Of a DNA stretch of 53,631 nucleotides, positions 42,808 through 50,697 are shown piece by piece. The stretch covers positions 1 to 53,631 of the forward strand of contig JAURYL010000040.1 of the NCBI GenBank assembly GCA_030653935.1, in the 5' to 3' direction. Origin of the DNA: Pseudomonadota bacterium. GTDB taxonomy: Bacteria; Pseudomonadota; Gammaproteobacteria; Burkholderiales; Thiobacillaceae. A program made the translations under genes and the position numbers. The notes beneath the pieces were generated by a model. It saw only the letters and a list, made by a program, of their open reading frames with translations. It was not told where the DNA came from and searched no databases. Each line of letters starts with the position of its first letter. Position 1 is the stretch's first letter.

Positions 42808-44799
42808 GTGACCCAACTCAGCGTGCCACCCGCCCTCCTCCCCCTGCTCTGGCTGCTCATTCCGCTGCTGCTGGTGCTGGTGCCGCATGCCACGCACCAG
42901 CCGCTCTGGATCAGTCTGTCCTGGCTGTTGTTCGCGCTGTTGAGCGTCCAGGCCGCGCGAACCGGGCGGCAAGTCGTGGGGCGTGTGTTGAAGATGCTGC
43001 TCGCCCTGGCCGGCGCGGCCGGGGTGCTGTTCCACTACGGCACGGTGGTCGGCCCGGCTGGCGGCGTGGCGCTGCTGACCTTTCTTACCGGCGCCAAACT
43101 GCTGGAGACGAACACCCCGCGCGACCGACTCGGCCTGCTTTTCGTCGGCTGTTTTCTTCTGGTGGCGCATTTCCTCGACGGTCAAAGTCCGGCCACCGCC
43201 GGCTACATGGCGTTCGCGGCGCTCGCCCTGGTCGCCGGCATGATCGCCACGCAACGGCCGGACGCCGCCTGGCGCCCCACCTTCGCCCTCGCCGCCCGCT
43301 TGCTGGCGCAGGCGCTGCCGCTGGCGCTGCTGATCTTCCTGCTGTTTCCGCGCCCGCAGGGGCCGCTCTGGGGACTGCCGCAGCAAGTCGCCGCGCGCAG
43401 CGGGCTGTCCGACCGGATGAGCCCGGGCGACATCAGCCAGCTCATCCTTTCCGACGAACTCGCTTTCCGCGCCGAATTCACCGGCGCCCCGCCGCCGCCA
43501 CGGCAACGCTACTGGCGCGGTCCGGTGCTGTGGGATTTCGACGGACGCGCCTGGCATGCCGCCACGCCGCCGCGAGGCGGCCCGGTGGCGGCCGTGGGCA
43601 TTGGCCAGGCGCTGCGCTACAGCCTGATCCTGGAAGCGCACGGCCTGCATTGGCTGCCCCTGCTCGGCCTGCCCGCGCGTCTGCCGGAACTGCCCGGCAA
43701 CCCCGGCCGTCTCGGCGCCGACCTGCAATGGCAGACCCGCGAGCCGATCAATCAACGCCTGCACTATGAAGTCGAGACCTACCCGGAATACCAGATGGAG
43801 CCCGAATTGCCGCCGGCGTGGCGGGCGCGGGCGCTGACCCTGCCCGCCGAGGGCAACCCACGAGCGCGGGAACTTGCGCTCGGCTGGCTGGCGGGCGCCG
43901 CCAATGACGAAGCCATCGTCAACCAGGCGCTGGCCCTGTTCCGCGCGCAAGCCTTTTTCTACACCCTCAATCCGCCGCGCCTGGGCGCGTCCTCGGTGGA
44001 TGACTTCCTGTTCCGCAGCCGCCGTGGCTTCTGCGAACACTACGCCAGCAGCTTCGTCTTCCTGATGCGCGCCGCCGGCCTGCCGGCGCGGGTGGTCACC
44101 GGCTACCAGGGCGGCGAACAGAACCCGCTCGGCAACCATCTCAGCGTGCGCGGCCGCGATGCCCACGCCTGGGCCGAAGTCTGGCTGGCCGGTCGCGGCT
44201 GGACCCGGGTCGATCCGACGGCGGCGGTCGCCCCCGCCCGGGTCGAACGCGGTGTCGTCGCCGCCCTGCCCGCCGGCGAGCATCCCAGCGGCCTCGCCAG
44301 CCTGGAGGGCGCCTGGCTGCGACCGTTGCGCCTTGGTCTGGATTTGCTCAACAACCGCTGGAATCAGTGGGTGCTCGGCTACGACCAGGAACGCCAGCGG
44401 CAATTTCTTGCCAGCCTCAACCCGCTGCTGGCGCACTGGCAGAGCATGATCTGGGCGCTGGCCATGGGCGCCGCGTTGCTCGTCCTGGCACTCGCCGCCA
44501 GCCTCTGGCCGCGCCATGCCAACGCCCATCGCGACCCCGCCAGCCGTGAATACCGGCGTTTCCGCCAAGCGCTCGCCCGGCGCGGCATCCCGCCCGGGCC
44601 GGCGGAGGCACCGGAGGATTACGCCCGTCGCGCCTCGGGCCTGCGCCCGGAACTGGGGAACGAGATCAAGCGCATCACGCGGCTGTACCTTGAGTGCCGC
44701 TATGGCCCGGCCGCACCCGCGAGCCTGCGCGAACTCCGCGCGGCGGTCGCCGCGTTTCGCCCGCGCGCCGCTACACTCAAGACTGCGCAGCCAACCTGA
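42808..44799 (+). CDS. DUF3488/transglutaminase-like protein (TgpA type)
   Basis: This 663-residue membrane protein has five to six N-terminal helices (about 8-180), a periplasmic transglutaminase-like core, a further membrane helix (about 550-570) and a DUF4129-like tail. The catalytic triad is visible: Cys409 (GFCEHYA), His453 (DAHAWAE) and Asp469 (RVDPTA). It should act on an envelope peptide or protein substrate. The start is a GTG at 42808 with AAAGGTG seven bases upstream. An in-frame extension to 42679 would translate the upstream repeat and is rejected. Confidence 0.88.
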   Translation: MTQLSVPPALLPLLWLLIPLLLVLVPHATHQPLWISLSWLLFALLSVQAARTGRQVVGRVLKMLLALAGAAGVLFHYGTVVGPAGGVALLTFLTGAKLLETNTPRDRLGLLFVGCFLLVAHFLDGQSPATAGYMAFAALALVAGMIATQRPDAAWRPTFALAARLLAQALPLALLIFLLFPRPQGPLWGLPQQVAARSGLSDRMSPGDISQLILSDELAFRAEFTGAPPPPRQRYWRGPVLWDFDGRAWHAATPPRGGPVAAVGIGQALRYSLILEAHGLHWLPLLGLPARLPELPGNPGRLGADLQWQTREPINQRLHYEVETYPEYQMEPELPPAWRARALTLPAEGNPRARELALGWLAGAANDEAIVNQALALFRAQAFFYTLNPPRLGASSVDDFLFRSRRGFCEHYASSFVFLMRAAGLPARVVTGYQGGEQNPLGNHLSVRGRDAHAWAEVWLAGRGWTRVDPTAAVAPARVERGVVAALPAGEHPSGLASLEGAWLRPLRLGLDLLNNRWNQWVLGYDQERQRQFLASLNPLLAHWQSMIWALAMGAALLVLALAASLWPRHANAHRDPASREYRRFRQALARRGIPPGPAEAPEDYARRASGLRPELGNEIKRITRLYLECRYGPAAPASLRELRAAVAAFRPRAATLKTAQPT

Positions 44800-44807
44800 A
44801 CATCCTC

Positions 44808-45251
44808 ATGGAACGCTTCACCATCTCCCTCGATGAAAGCCTGGCCCAATCCTTCGACCAGCTGATCCGTGAGCGCGGCTACGCCAACCGTTCGGAAGCC
44901 GTGCGCGACATGATCCGGCGGGAACTGGAGAGCCGGCGCATCGAAAAAGAGGAAGCCCCTCACTGCGTCGCCAGCCTCTCCTACGTCTACAACCACCACG
45001 AACGCCGCCTGGCCGAACGGCTCACCGACCTGCAACACCACGCCCACGATGTCGTCGTCTCCTCCATGCACGTCCATCTCGACCACGACAACTGCCTGGA
45101 AACCCTGTTCCTGCGCGGCCACACCGAGGAAGTCCGCGCCTTCGCGGAAAAACTCTCGGCCGAACGCGGCGTTCGCCACGGCAGCCTCAACCTGATCCCG
45201 GTGGAAGCCGAAACCGACGGCCACCACGTACACAGCCGACCGAGGACCTGA
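44808..45251 (+). CDS. nikR: Nickel-responsive repressor NikR
   Basis: This 147-residue ribbon-helix-helix regulator represses nickel uptake genes when Ni(II) is bound. The N-terminal RHH domain has MERFTISLDESLAQSFD and YANRSEAVRDMIR. The C-terminal ACT-like domain has the Ni ligands at the E. coli positions plus one: His77, His88, His90 and Cys96 (SSMHVHLDHDNC). It starts nine bases after the TgpA stop. No nickel transporter is in the window, so its targets lie elsewhere. Confidence 0.93.
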   Translation: MERFTISLDESLAQSFDQLIRERGYANRSEAVRDMIRRELESRRIEKEEAPHCVASLSYVYNHHERRLAERLTDLQHHAHDVVVSSMHVHLDHDNCLETLFLRGHTEEVRAFAEKLSAERGVRHGSLNLIPVEAETDGHHVHSRPRT

Positions 45252-45282
45252 CCGCCATGCTGGCACCTCGAATAACGCTTGA

Positions 45283-45365
45283 TTCGTCGTTCCCGCGAAT
45301 GCGGGAACCCAGTGGGGTCAACACTCTGGATTCCCGCATTCGCGGGAATGACGGGTTTTTTGAGG
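45283..45365. repeat. GTCGTTCCC inverted-repeat element carrying an RBS
   Basis: GTCGTTCCCGCGAATGCGGG and the inverted CCCGCATTCGCGGGAATGAC enclose CCCAGTGGGGTCAACACTCTGG-like sequence. A T-run (GGGTTTTTTGAGG) follows. The same element is at about 38,486-38,560 and a shortened one at 33,000-33,038. The GAGG at 45362-45365 lies five bases from the ATG of the next gene and is present in the 33-kb copy as well, so it is part of the repeat. Confidence 0.75.
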
Positions 45366-45370
45366 CCCCC

Positions 45371-48300
45371 ATGCGCCGCTTCCTGCGTCTCCTGCTCTGT
45401 CTCACCCTGGCGCTGACCGCCTCGCCAACCTGGGCGGCGACCGACCTGACGGCGGCGATGCCGCATGTCCAGGGTAGCCGCAAGATCGTCCTGGAAGCAC
45501 TGGACAAACTCCTCGCGGGCGCGCCCGACACGCAACTGCTGGGCCAGGGTTCCTGGCTGCGGCCGCCGAAGCCGGCACAGAGCGGCGGGCTGTCGCGCAA
45601 CTATGCCGACCCGCTGCTCGGCGGCACCTCCGATCACGATCTGCGGCTGGTATTCAACGGCGGTGACCGCGAGGCCACGCAACAGTGGGTGAAGAGCCAG
45701 AACACCCTGCGCGAGTCGATTCGCGGCCTGTTCCGGGGAAAAAGCGCGACAGAGATCGAGGAGACCCTGCTGCGCTACGGCTTCAACCGGGCCGAGGCGG
45801 CTGCCCTGGCACGCCAGGGCGGGCAGCGCATCAGCGAGACGATCCTGAAAAGCGTCAATCTCTATCCGCCCAATCAGCTCATGCGTTTCGTGGTCGATCA
45901 GCGCGGTGCCGAGGCGGCGTTCCGCCAACTGAAAAGCGTACCCAACCTGGGCGGCACCATGGTGGAGGGCGTCTGGGGCGCCGGCCAGGCGGCGCGGGTA
46001 CAGCAACTGGAGGTGAGTGGCCGCCTGTTCTATCGCGCCCCCTCCGGCCGCGCGATGGCCGGCTTCACCGACCTGGTGCACATGACCGAAGGCTATGGCC
46101 GCTATTCCCTCGGCGGCTCCGCCAACATGGCCTCGCAATGGGCGGACAAGGCGCTGGAGGCGCTGCACGAGCGCGACCCGGAACTGCTCGGCAAATACCT
46201 GCGACGCATCAAGGCGGAACTCAAGCTCGCCCGTAGCCAGGGCAAACTCACCGGCCCGGCGATGTCGGATACCTTCCGCGCGCTCGACGACGTGATTGCC
46301 AAGGCCGGCCAGGGCGCCGCCGTATTCGACGACGCGGCGCTGCGCGGCGTCATCCGCAACGCCCAGAGCGACGCCAGACTCCTGGGCGAACTGGCGCGCA
46401 ACCCGGGCGCGGCGGATCGCCAGATCATCAACGCCATCCTCGGCAACGCTCCCGGCCGCTGGGAGAAACTGTCCAACCAGTTGCGCCGGATCAAGGATGG
46501 GGTGGCCGAGGCGGTCACCTTCGAGCGGGTGCTGAACGGGGTGCTGCTCTACATGGGCACTCTTCAGGTCTCGGAAAAAGCTGGCAGCGAGGGCCTGGAA
46601 GCCGCGCTGCGCAGCGCCGGGGCGGAAACCGCCATGCTGGTGAGCATCGGCCCCGGCATCATGCTCGCCCTCACCAATGCCATCCTCGACAGCGCCAAGG
46701 ATGCCGGCTACACCCTGGCCGTCTCGGCGCAGGACTGGGACGATTTCCTCGCCGGCATTTCCGGCGTCAAGGGCTACCAGGGCGAAACCGCGCTGAACCG
46801 CAACATCGAGCAACTGGCCGTGGGCCTCTCGCGCGAGGACGAAGTGCGCCGTTTCGTCGCCCTGCAAGCACGCAACGTGGCGCAGTTGAAGGAAACCGGC
46901 GCGGCAAGCGAAGCGGCGGCCACCGCCCGCTCACGCGCCGCCATCGAGGAAACTTTGGTCCGCAAGATGACGCCGCTGGTGCTGCAACAGTGGTACCAGG
47001 CACGCAAGCGGCGCATGGTGGCTTACCTCGATCTGGCCCAGGAACTGGACCAGCGCATGAATGACCTGATCCTGCGCGGCGAGGTCAGCCCGGAGCCGGC
47101 GTATCTGGAAAACGGCGCCGGCAGCGTGACCTTCGCCCTGCGCCCGGAACAGGACTTGCGCCCGATCAAGGAACTGCTGGCGCGGATGGAGAAAACCATC
47201 GAGCCCCTGGGCGGCACGCAGCGGGATGTCTTCTACTTCGACAAGACCGAAATCACCTGGGAGGCGGGCGGCGACAAACGCAAGGCGGGCAGCGGTTCCG
47301 GTCTCGCCCCCGGCGATACCCAGGTCTACCGCTTCACCGCTCCCGGCGTGCATGAGGTGGTGGCGATGGTGAAATACACCCTGAACATCCAGACTGCCGG
47401 CGGTCTCGAAGGCGCGCCCGACGTGTTCCGCGCGCAGCCGTTGTTACAACGCGAATACAGTTGGCGGGTGCCGATGAGCGTGCATGTGGCCGAGGTGCTG
47501 ACGGTGAAGGCCGATCCGGTCAAGCCGTCGACCCTGGAAGCGCCGGCGGAAATCACCGCCTCCGAGTTGTTCCGGCTGCGCCTCGACCTGCGCCAGGACG
47601 GTGGCAAGAAACCGGGCAAGTACAAGGTCATGCTGATGCAGCCGGGGCGCAAGCTGACCCAGGAAGACCTGATGCTGCTGAGCTACAACGTCGGCGCGCC
47701 GGACCGCAACCTGGTCAGTCATCCGGTGGAAGTCCTGTCCAGCCGCTTCAACAACGGTTTTCTGGAAATCGAGGGCCAGGTCAGCGACCTGTACGAGTCG
47801 GATCTGGCCGACTCGAAGCGGCTGGAACTCGCCTTCGTATTCCTGGATCGCGCCGGCAGCCTCGCTTTCGAGCTGGATCAGGCGATGGCGGATCTGGAAA
47901 AGGCGCAGGAGGAAATGGACCGCAAGGTGGCGGCGATGACCCCGGAACAGATCGAGAAAATGATGGAGGAAATGGACAAGGCCATCGCCGAGGCCGGGCG
48001 CAACCCGCCGCCACCGCCGCCCGACCCCGGCAAGGAGCCGCTTCGGGAAGGCGTGGTCATCAGCCGCCCGATCCTGCTGCGGCCGGTGGAACTCAAGCTG
48101 CCGCCACCGACCGGCTGGCGCGCCGCCGAGAGCGAGCGGCGCTGGAGCAAGGTGATCGAACGCGTGGTCGATCAGCCGCGTTCCGGCGCCCGCATCAACG
48201 CGCAGGGCCGCATCGAGTACCAGCTTTCTTCCGGCGGCCTCGCCGGCTGGGAATACGACGCCATGAAAGGCAAGGGCCAGCCTTATCGCCTGGATGACTG

Positions 48301-48883
48301 GAGTGGCTGGCGCCAGGATGCTCCGGCCGAGTTCAGCACGCATCCCGCCGGTCACCAAAGCGCGGAGGCGCAACGGATTTCCCGCCAACACGGCAGCCTC
48401 GCCCTGCGTCGTGGCGAGGTGTTTCTGACCATCCATTACCACCTGGAGACCTTCGGCTTCCAACGCGTCGACGAGAAAAAAGAATTGCTCTACGACACCT
48501 TCGAGCAATCGGATGAGGAGTTCGAGCGTCTGCGCCGCGACCTCGCCCAGGTGGTCGGCAAGGTCAAGACCGTGGCCACCGGCACGGCGGCACCCGCCGC
48601 TGTGGCGCCGCCTGAAGCGCAACCGGGCTACGCCCGGGGCGTGCGCCTGGTGGCGGCGAAAACCAGGCTTGCTCCCGGTGAAATCATCGAAATCCGCGCC
48701 GTGGTCGACGGCCTCGGCGTCGACGAACGCATCGTCCGTTACGACTGGAGTGGCAACCACGAGGGCAAGGACGCGGCGGTACGTTTCATCGCCTCGGAAC
48801 CGGGCACTTACAGCCTCGGCGTCACCATCACCAGCACCAAAGGTGTACTCGGCAGCGGCTGGATCGATCTGGAGGTGCGTTGA
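45371..48883 (+). CDS. Large secreted protein of unknown function
   Basis: This 1,170-residue protein is not recognised. It has a clear signal peptide (MRRFLRLLLCLTLALT, cut near TWA-AT). Features in order: a short GGTSDHD motif (84-90), reminiscent of nucleotidyltransferase metal sites but unproven; a long helical region to about 560; a beta-rich part with MVKYTLNIQ near 660-690; a coiled coil (QAMADLEKAQEEMDRK, about 837-870); a polyproline stretch near 879; and a C-terminal PKD/Ig-like fold (GEIIEIRAVVDGLGVDERIVRY ... FIASEPGTYSLGVTIT). ATG 45371 follows GAGG supplied by the preceding repeat. A longer frame from 45257 would translate that repeat and lacks a signal peptide. It is periplasmic or surface; the role is unknown. 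Confidence 0.7.
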   Translation: MRRFLRLLLCLTLALTASPTWAATDLTAAMPHVQGSRKIVLEALDKLLAGAPDTQLLGQGSWLRPPKPAQSGGLSRNYADPLLGGTSDHDLRLVFNGGDREATQQWVKSQNTLRESIRGLFRGKSATEIEETLLRYGFNRAEAAALARQGGQRISETILKSVNLYPPNQLMRFVVDQRGAEAAFRQLKSVPNLGGTMVEGVWGAGQAARVQQLEVSGRLFYRAPSGRAMAGFTDLVHMTEGYGRYSLGGSANMASQWADKALEALHERDPELLGKYLRRIKAELKLARSQGKLTGPAMSDTFRALDDVIAKAGQGAAVFDDAALRGVIRNAQSDARLLGELARNPGAADRQIINAILGNAPGRWEKLSNQLRRIKDGVAEAVTFERVLNGVLLYMGTLQVSEKAGSEGLEAALRSAGAETAMLVSIGPGIMLALTNAILDSAKDAGYTLAVSAQDWDDFLAGISGVKGYQGETALNRNIEQLAVGLSREDEVRRFVALQARNVAQLKETGAASEAAATARSRAAIEETLVRKMTPLVLQQWYQARKRRMVAYLDLAQELDQRMNDLILRGEVSPEPAYLENGAGSVTFALRPEQDLRPIKELLARMEKTIEPLGGTQRDVFYFDKTEITWEAGGDKRKAGSGSGLAPGDTQVYRFTAPGVHEVVAMVKYTLNIQTAGGLEGAPDVFRAQPLLQREYSWRVPMSVHVAEVLTVKADPVKPSTLEAPAEITASELFRLRLDLRQDGGKKPGKYKVMLMQPGRKLTQEDLMLLSYNVGAPDRNLVSHPVEVLSSRFNNGFLEIEGQVSDLYESDLADSKRLELAFVFLDRAGSLAFELDQAMADLEKAQEEMDRKVAAMTPEQIEKMMEEMDKAIAEAGRNPPPPPPDPGKEPLREGVVISRPILLRPVELKLPPPTGWRAAESERRWSKVIERVVDQPRSGARINAQGRIEYQLSSGGLAGWEYDAMKGKGQPYRLDDWSGWRQDAPAEFSTHPAGHQSAEAQRISRQHGSLALRRGEVFLTIHYHLETFGFQRVDEKKELLYDTFEQSDEEFERLRRDLAQVVGKVKTVATGTAAPAAVAPPEAQPGYARGVRLVAAKTRLAPGEIIEIRAVVDGLGVDERIVRYDWSGNHEGKDAAVRFIASEPGTYSLGVTITSTKGVLGSGWIDLEVR

Positions 48884-48902
48884 GCATCGGCCCAGCGCGC
48901 CA

Positions 48903-50288
48903 CTACGCCTCCCGCGTGACCGCTGTCGCCTGCCAGCGTGCCCGCTTCCTGTAGATTGTGGAATCGCTGATGCCGAGCCGGGCGGCGGCTTCGATGACAT
49001 TGCCGCCGCAGAGGGCGATGGCGCGCTCGATGATGGCGCGTTCCTGTTCCCAGAGCGGGCGAATCTGCGCCGCCTGGGGGGTGCCGCCCACCGAAGCCGG
49101 GCCACTCTCGGCCGCGGGCGTGGCCGGCAGCATCAGCGCGTCGACCGTGCCGCCGGACTGCATCACGACGATGCGGCGAATCACGTTCTGCAACTGGCGC
49201 ACATTGCCCGGCCAGGGGTAGGTGAGCAGTTCCGCTTCGGCGCCGTCGCTGAAACCCGTGAAATCCTTGCCCTCTTCCCGCGCGAAGCGGTCGAGAAAAT
49301 GCCGCGCCAGCAACAAGATGTCTTCGTGGCGGTCGCGTAGTGGCGGCAGGGTGATGGGTACGACATAGAGGCGGTAATACAGGTCTTCCCGGAAGCGGCC
49401 GGCTTGAACTTCCGCCAGTGGGTCGCGATTGGTGGCGCAGATGATGCGGACATCGGCGGCCCGTTCCTGGCCGCCGCCCACCGGCCGGTAAGCGCGGCTC
49501 TCGACGAAGCGCAGCAACTTGGCTTGCAGGTCGAGGTTGAGTTCGCAGACTTCATCGAAGAACAGGGTGCCGCCATCGGCCAGGGCGATGGCGCCCTCGC
49601 GATTGCGATCGGCGCCGGTGAAGGCGCCGCGCAGGTGGCCGAACAGCTCACTTTCCATCAGTTCACGCGGGATGGCGGCGCAGTTGATGGCGATCAGCGG
49701 CTTGTCGGCGCGGCGGCCACGGTTGTGGATGGCCTCGGCGCAGACATCCTTGCCGGTGCCGCTTTCGCCGCTGATGAAGACGCTGGCGTCGGAGGCGGCG
49801 GCATTGCCGATCAAGCGGTAAAGCACGCGCATCACCGGGGCGTTGCCGATGAAGCCTTCATAGCCGGCGTCGGGCAGCGCGGCTTCGTAATCGTGCAGTC
49901 GGGCCTTGAGATTCAGCCCTTCCAGGGCGTTGCGCACCGTGGTGACCAGTCGCTCCGGGCTGAGCGGCTTGAGCAGGTAATCCACCGCCCCGGCCTGCAT
50001 GGCGTTGACCGCCACTTCGGCGCTGTTTTCGACGGTGACCACGATGGTGGGACAGGCCAGGCCGCGTTCGTTCAGGACGCGCATCAACTCGATCCCGTGC
50101 ATGTCCGGCAACAACAGATCCAGCAACAGGAGTTCCGGGCGCCGCTGTTCGATGAACGCCAGCGCCTCGCCGGCGCTGGCGACGTGGGCCGTTTCACAGG
50201 GACAAGGCAGCCGCGAGAGAAACGTCATATAGGCCCGCGCCAGCAATTCGTCGTCTTCCACCAGCAACAGCAAGGGGCGTGTACTCAT
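48903..50288 (-). CDS. Sigma-54-dependent response regulator (NtrC family)
   Basis: This 461-residue activator has a receiver domain with Asp57 (LLLLDLLLPDMHG). The AAA+ domain has Walker A GESGTGKD (174-181), the sigma-54 contact GAFTGA (221-226), Walker B TLFFDE (241-246) and a Fis-type HTH at the C-terminus (NVIEAAARLGISDSTIYRKR). On phosphorylation it should bind upstream sites and open sigma-54 promoters. It is divergent from the GGDEF-EAL gene, which has a -24/-12 promoter. No partner kinase lies next to it, but the truncated CHASE sensor at 53207 could have been one. Confidence 0.93.
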   Translation of the reverse strand: MSTRPLLLLVEDDELLARAYMTFLSRLPCPCETAHVASAGEALAFIEQRRPELLLLDLLLPDMHGIELMRVLNERGLACPTIVVTVENSAEVAVNAMQAGAVDYLLKPLSPERLVTTVRNALEGLNLKARLHDYEAALPDAGYEGFIGNAPVMRVLYRLIGNAAASDASVFISGESGTGKDVCAEAIHNRGRRADKPLIAINCAAIPRELMESELFGHLRGAFTGADRNREGAIALADGGTLFFDEVCELNLDLQAKLLRFVESRAYRPVGGGQERAADVRIICATNRDPLAEVQAGRFREDLYYRLYVVPITLPPLRDRHEDILLLARHFLDRFAREEGKDFTGFSDGAEAELLTYPWPGNVRQLQNVIRRIVVMQSGGTVDALMLPATPAAESGPASVGGTPQAAQIRPLWEQERAIIERAIALCGGNVIEAAARLGISDSTIYRKRARWQATAVTREA

Positions 50289-50406
50289 TGCTCACTCTCC
50301 CGATTGGTTGATACGGGGCGCCACACGGGCAGCCGGCGAGACGCCGGCGCTACATCCCGTAGCAGCCGTCATTCCCGAGTCGTCGCCGACCCGAAGCGAT
50401 TGTGCT

Positions 50407-50433
50407 GCATTTTGCAGACTTTCTGCAAAATGC
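50407..50433. promoter_or_regulatory. Candidate activator site: perfect 12-3-12 palindrome
   Basis: GCATTTTGCAGA-CTT-TCTGCAAAATGC lies in the divergent region between the sigma-54 activator and the GGDEF-EAL gene. Its centre is about 163 bases upstream of the -12 element, a usual distance for an NtrC-type upstream activator site. An AT-rich stretch (about 50482-50552) between the two could bend or bind IHF. A transcription terminator is the alternative, but no T-run follows. Confidence 0.6.
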
Positions 50434-50568
50434 GTGAAGACAGTCGTGGGGGGCGGGCGCTGGAGAGCAACAACGCCAGACAAAGTTTATTAATTACACA
50501 AAACATGCGCCGTAATCCATTGTAAATAATAAGTAATACATAGACTGGTACGGAAATACGCCGGCTCC

Positions 50569-50584
50569 TGGCACAGGCCTTGCA
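50569..50584 (+). promoter_or_regulatory. Sigma-54 (-24/-12) promoter
   Basis: TGGCACAGGCCTTGCA matches the consensus TGGCAC-N5-TTGCA, with GG and GC exactly 12 bases apart. Transcription should start near 50,595, upstream of the ATG at 50698. This rules out the GTG at 50590 as a start on this transcript. Confidence 0.85.
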
Positions 50585-50697
50585 CTTAGGTGGAACAACC
50601 ACCCGAACCCAGGGGCAAGAAACGCCATGGCACATTTCCAAAGTCAGTTACCCAGCAACCATCCGACGCGCGGCACGTTGACGCCCCGAGGTGGATC

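Noticed and set aside
42655..44568. Minus-strand frame of 637 codons opposite the TgpA-like gene
   Set aside because: The plus strand has an intact transglutaminase triad; the minus frame starts and ends in repeats and has skewed composition.
45257..45370. Longer N-terminus for the 1,170-residue protein
   Set aside because: It would translate the GTCGTTCCC repeat and bury the signal peptide inside the protein.
47444..49105. Minus-strand frame of 553 codons over the secreted orphan gene
   Set aside because: It runs across the end of the orphan gene and into the sigma-54 activator gene in another frame, with no domain or signal peptide.
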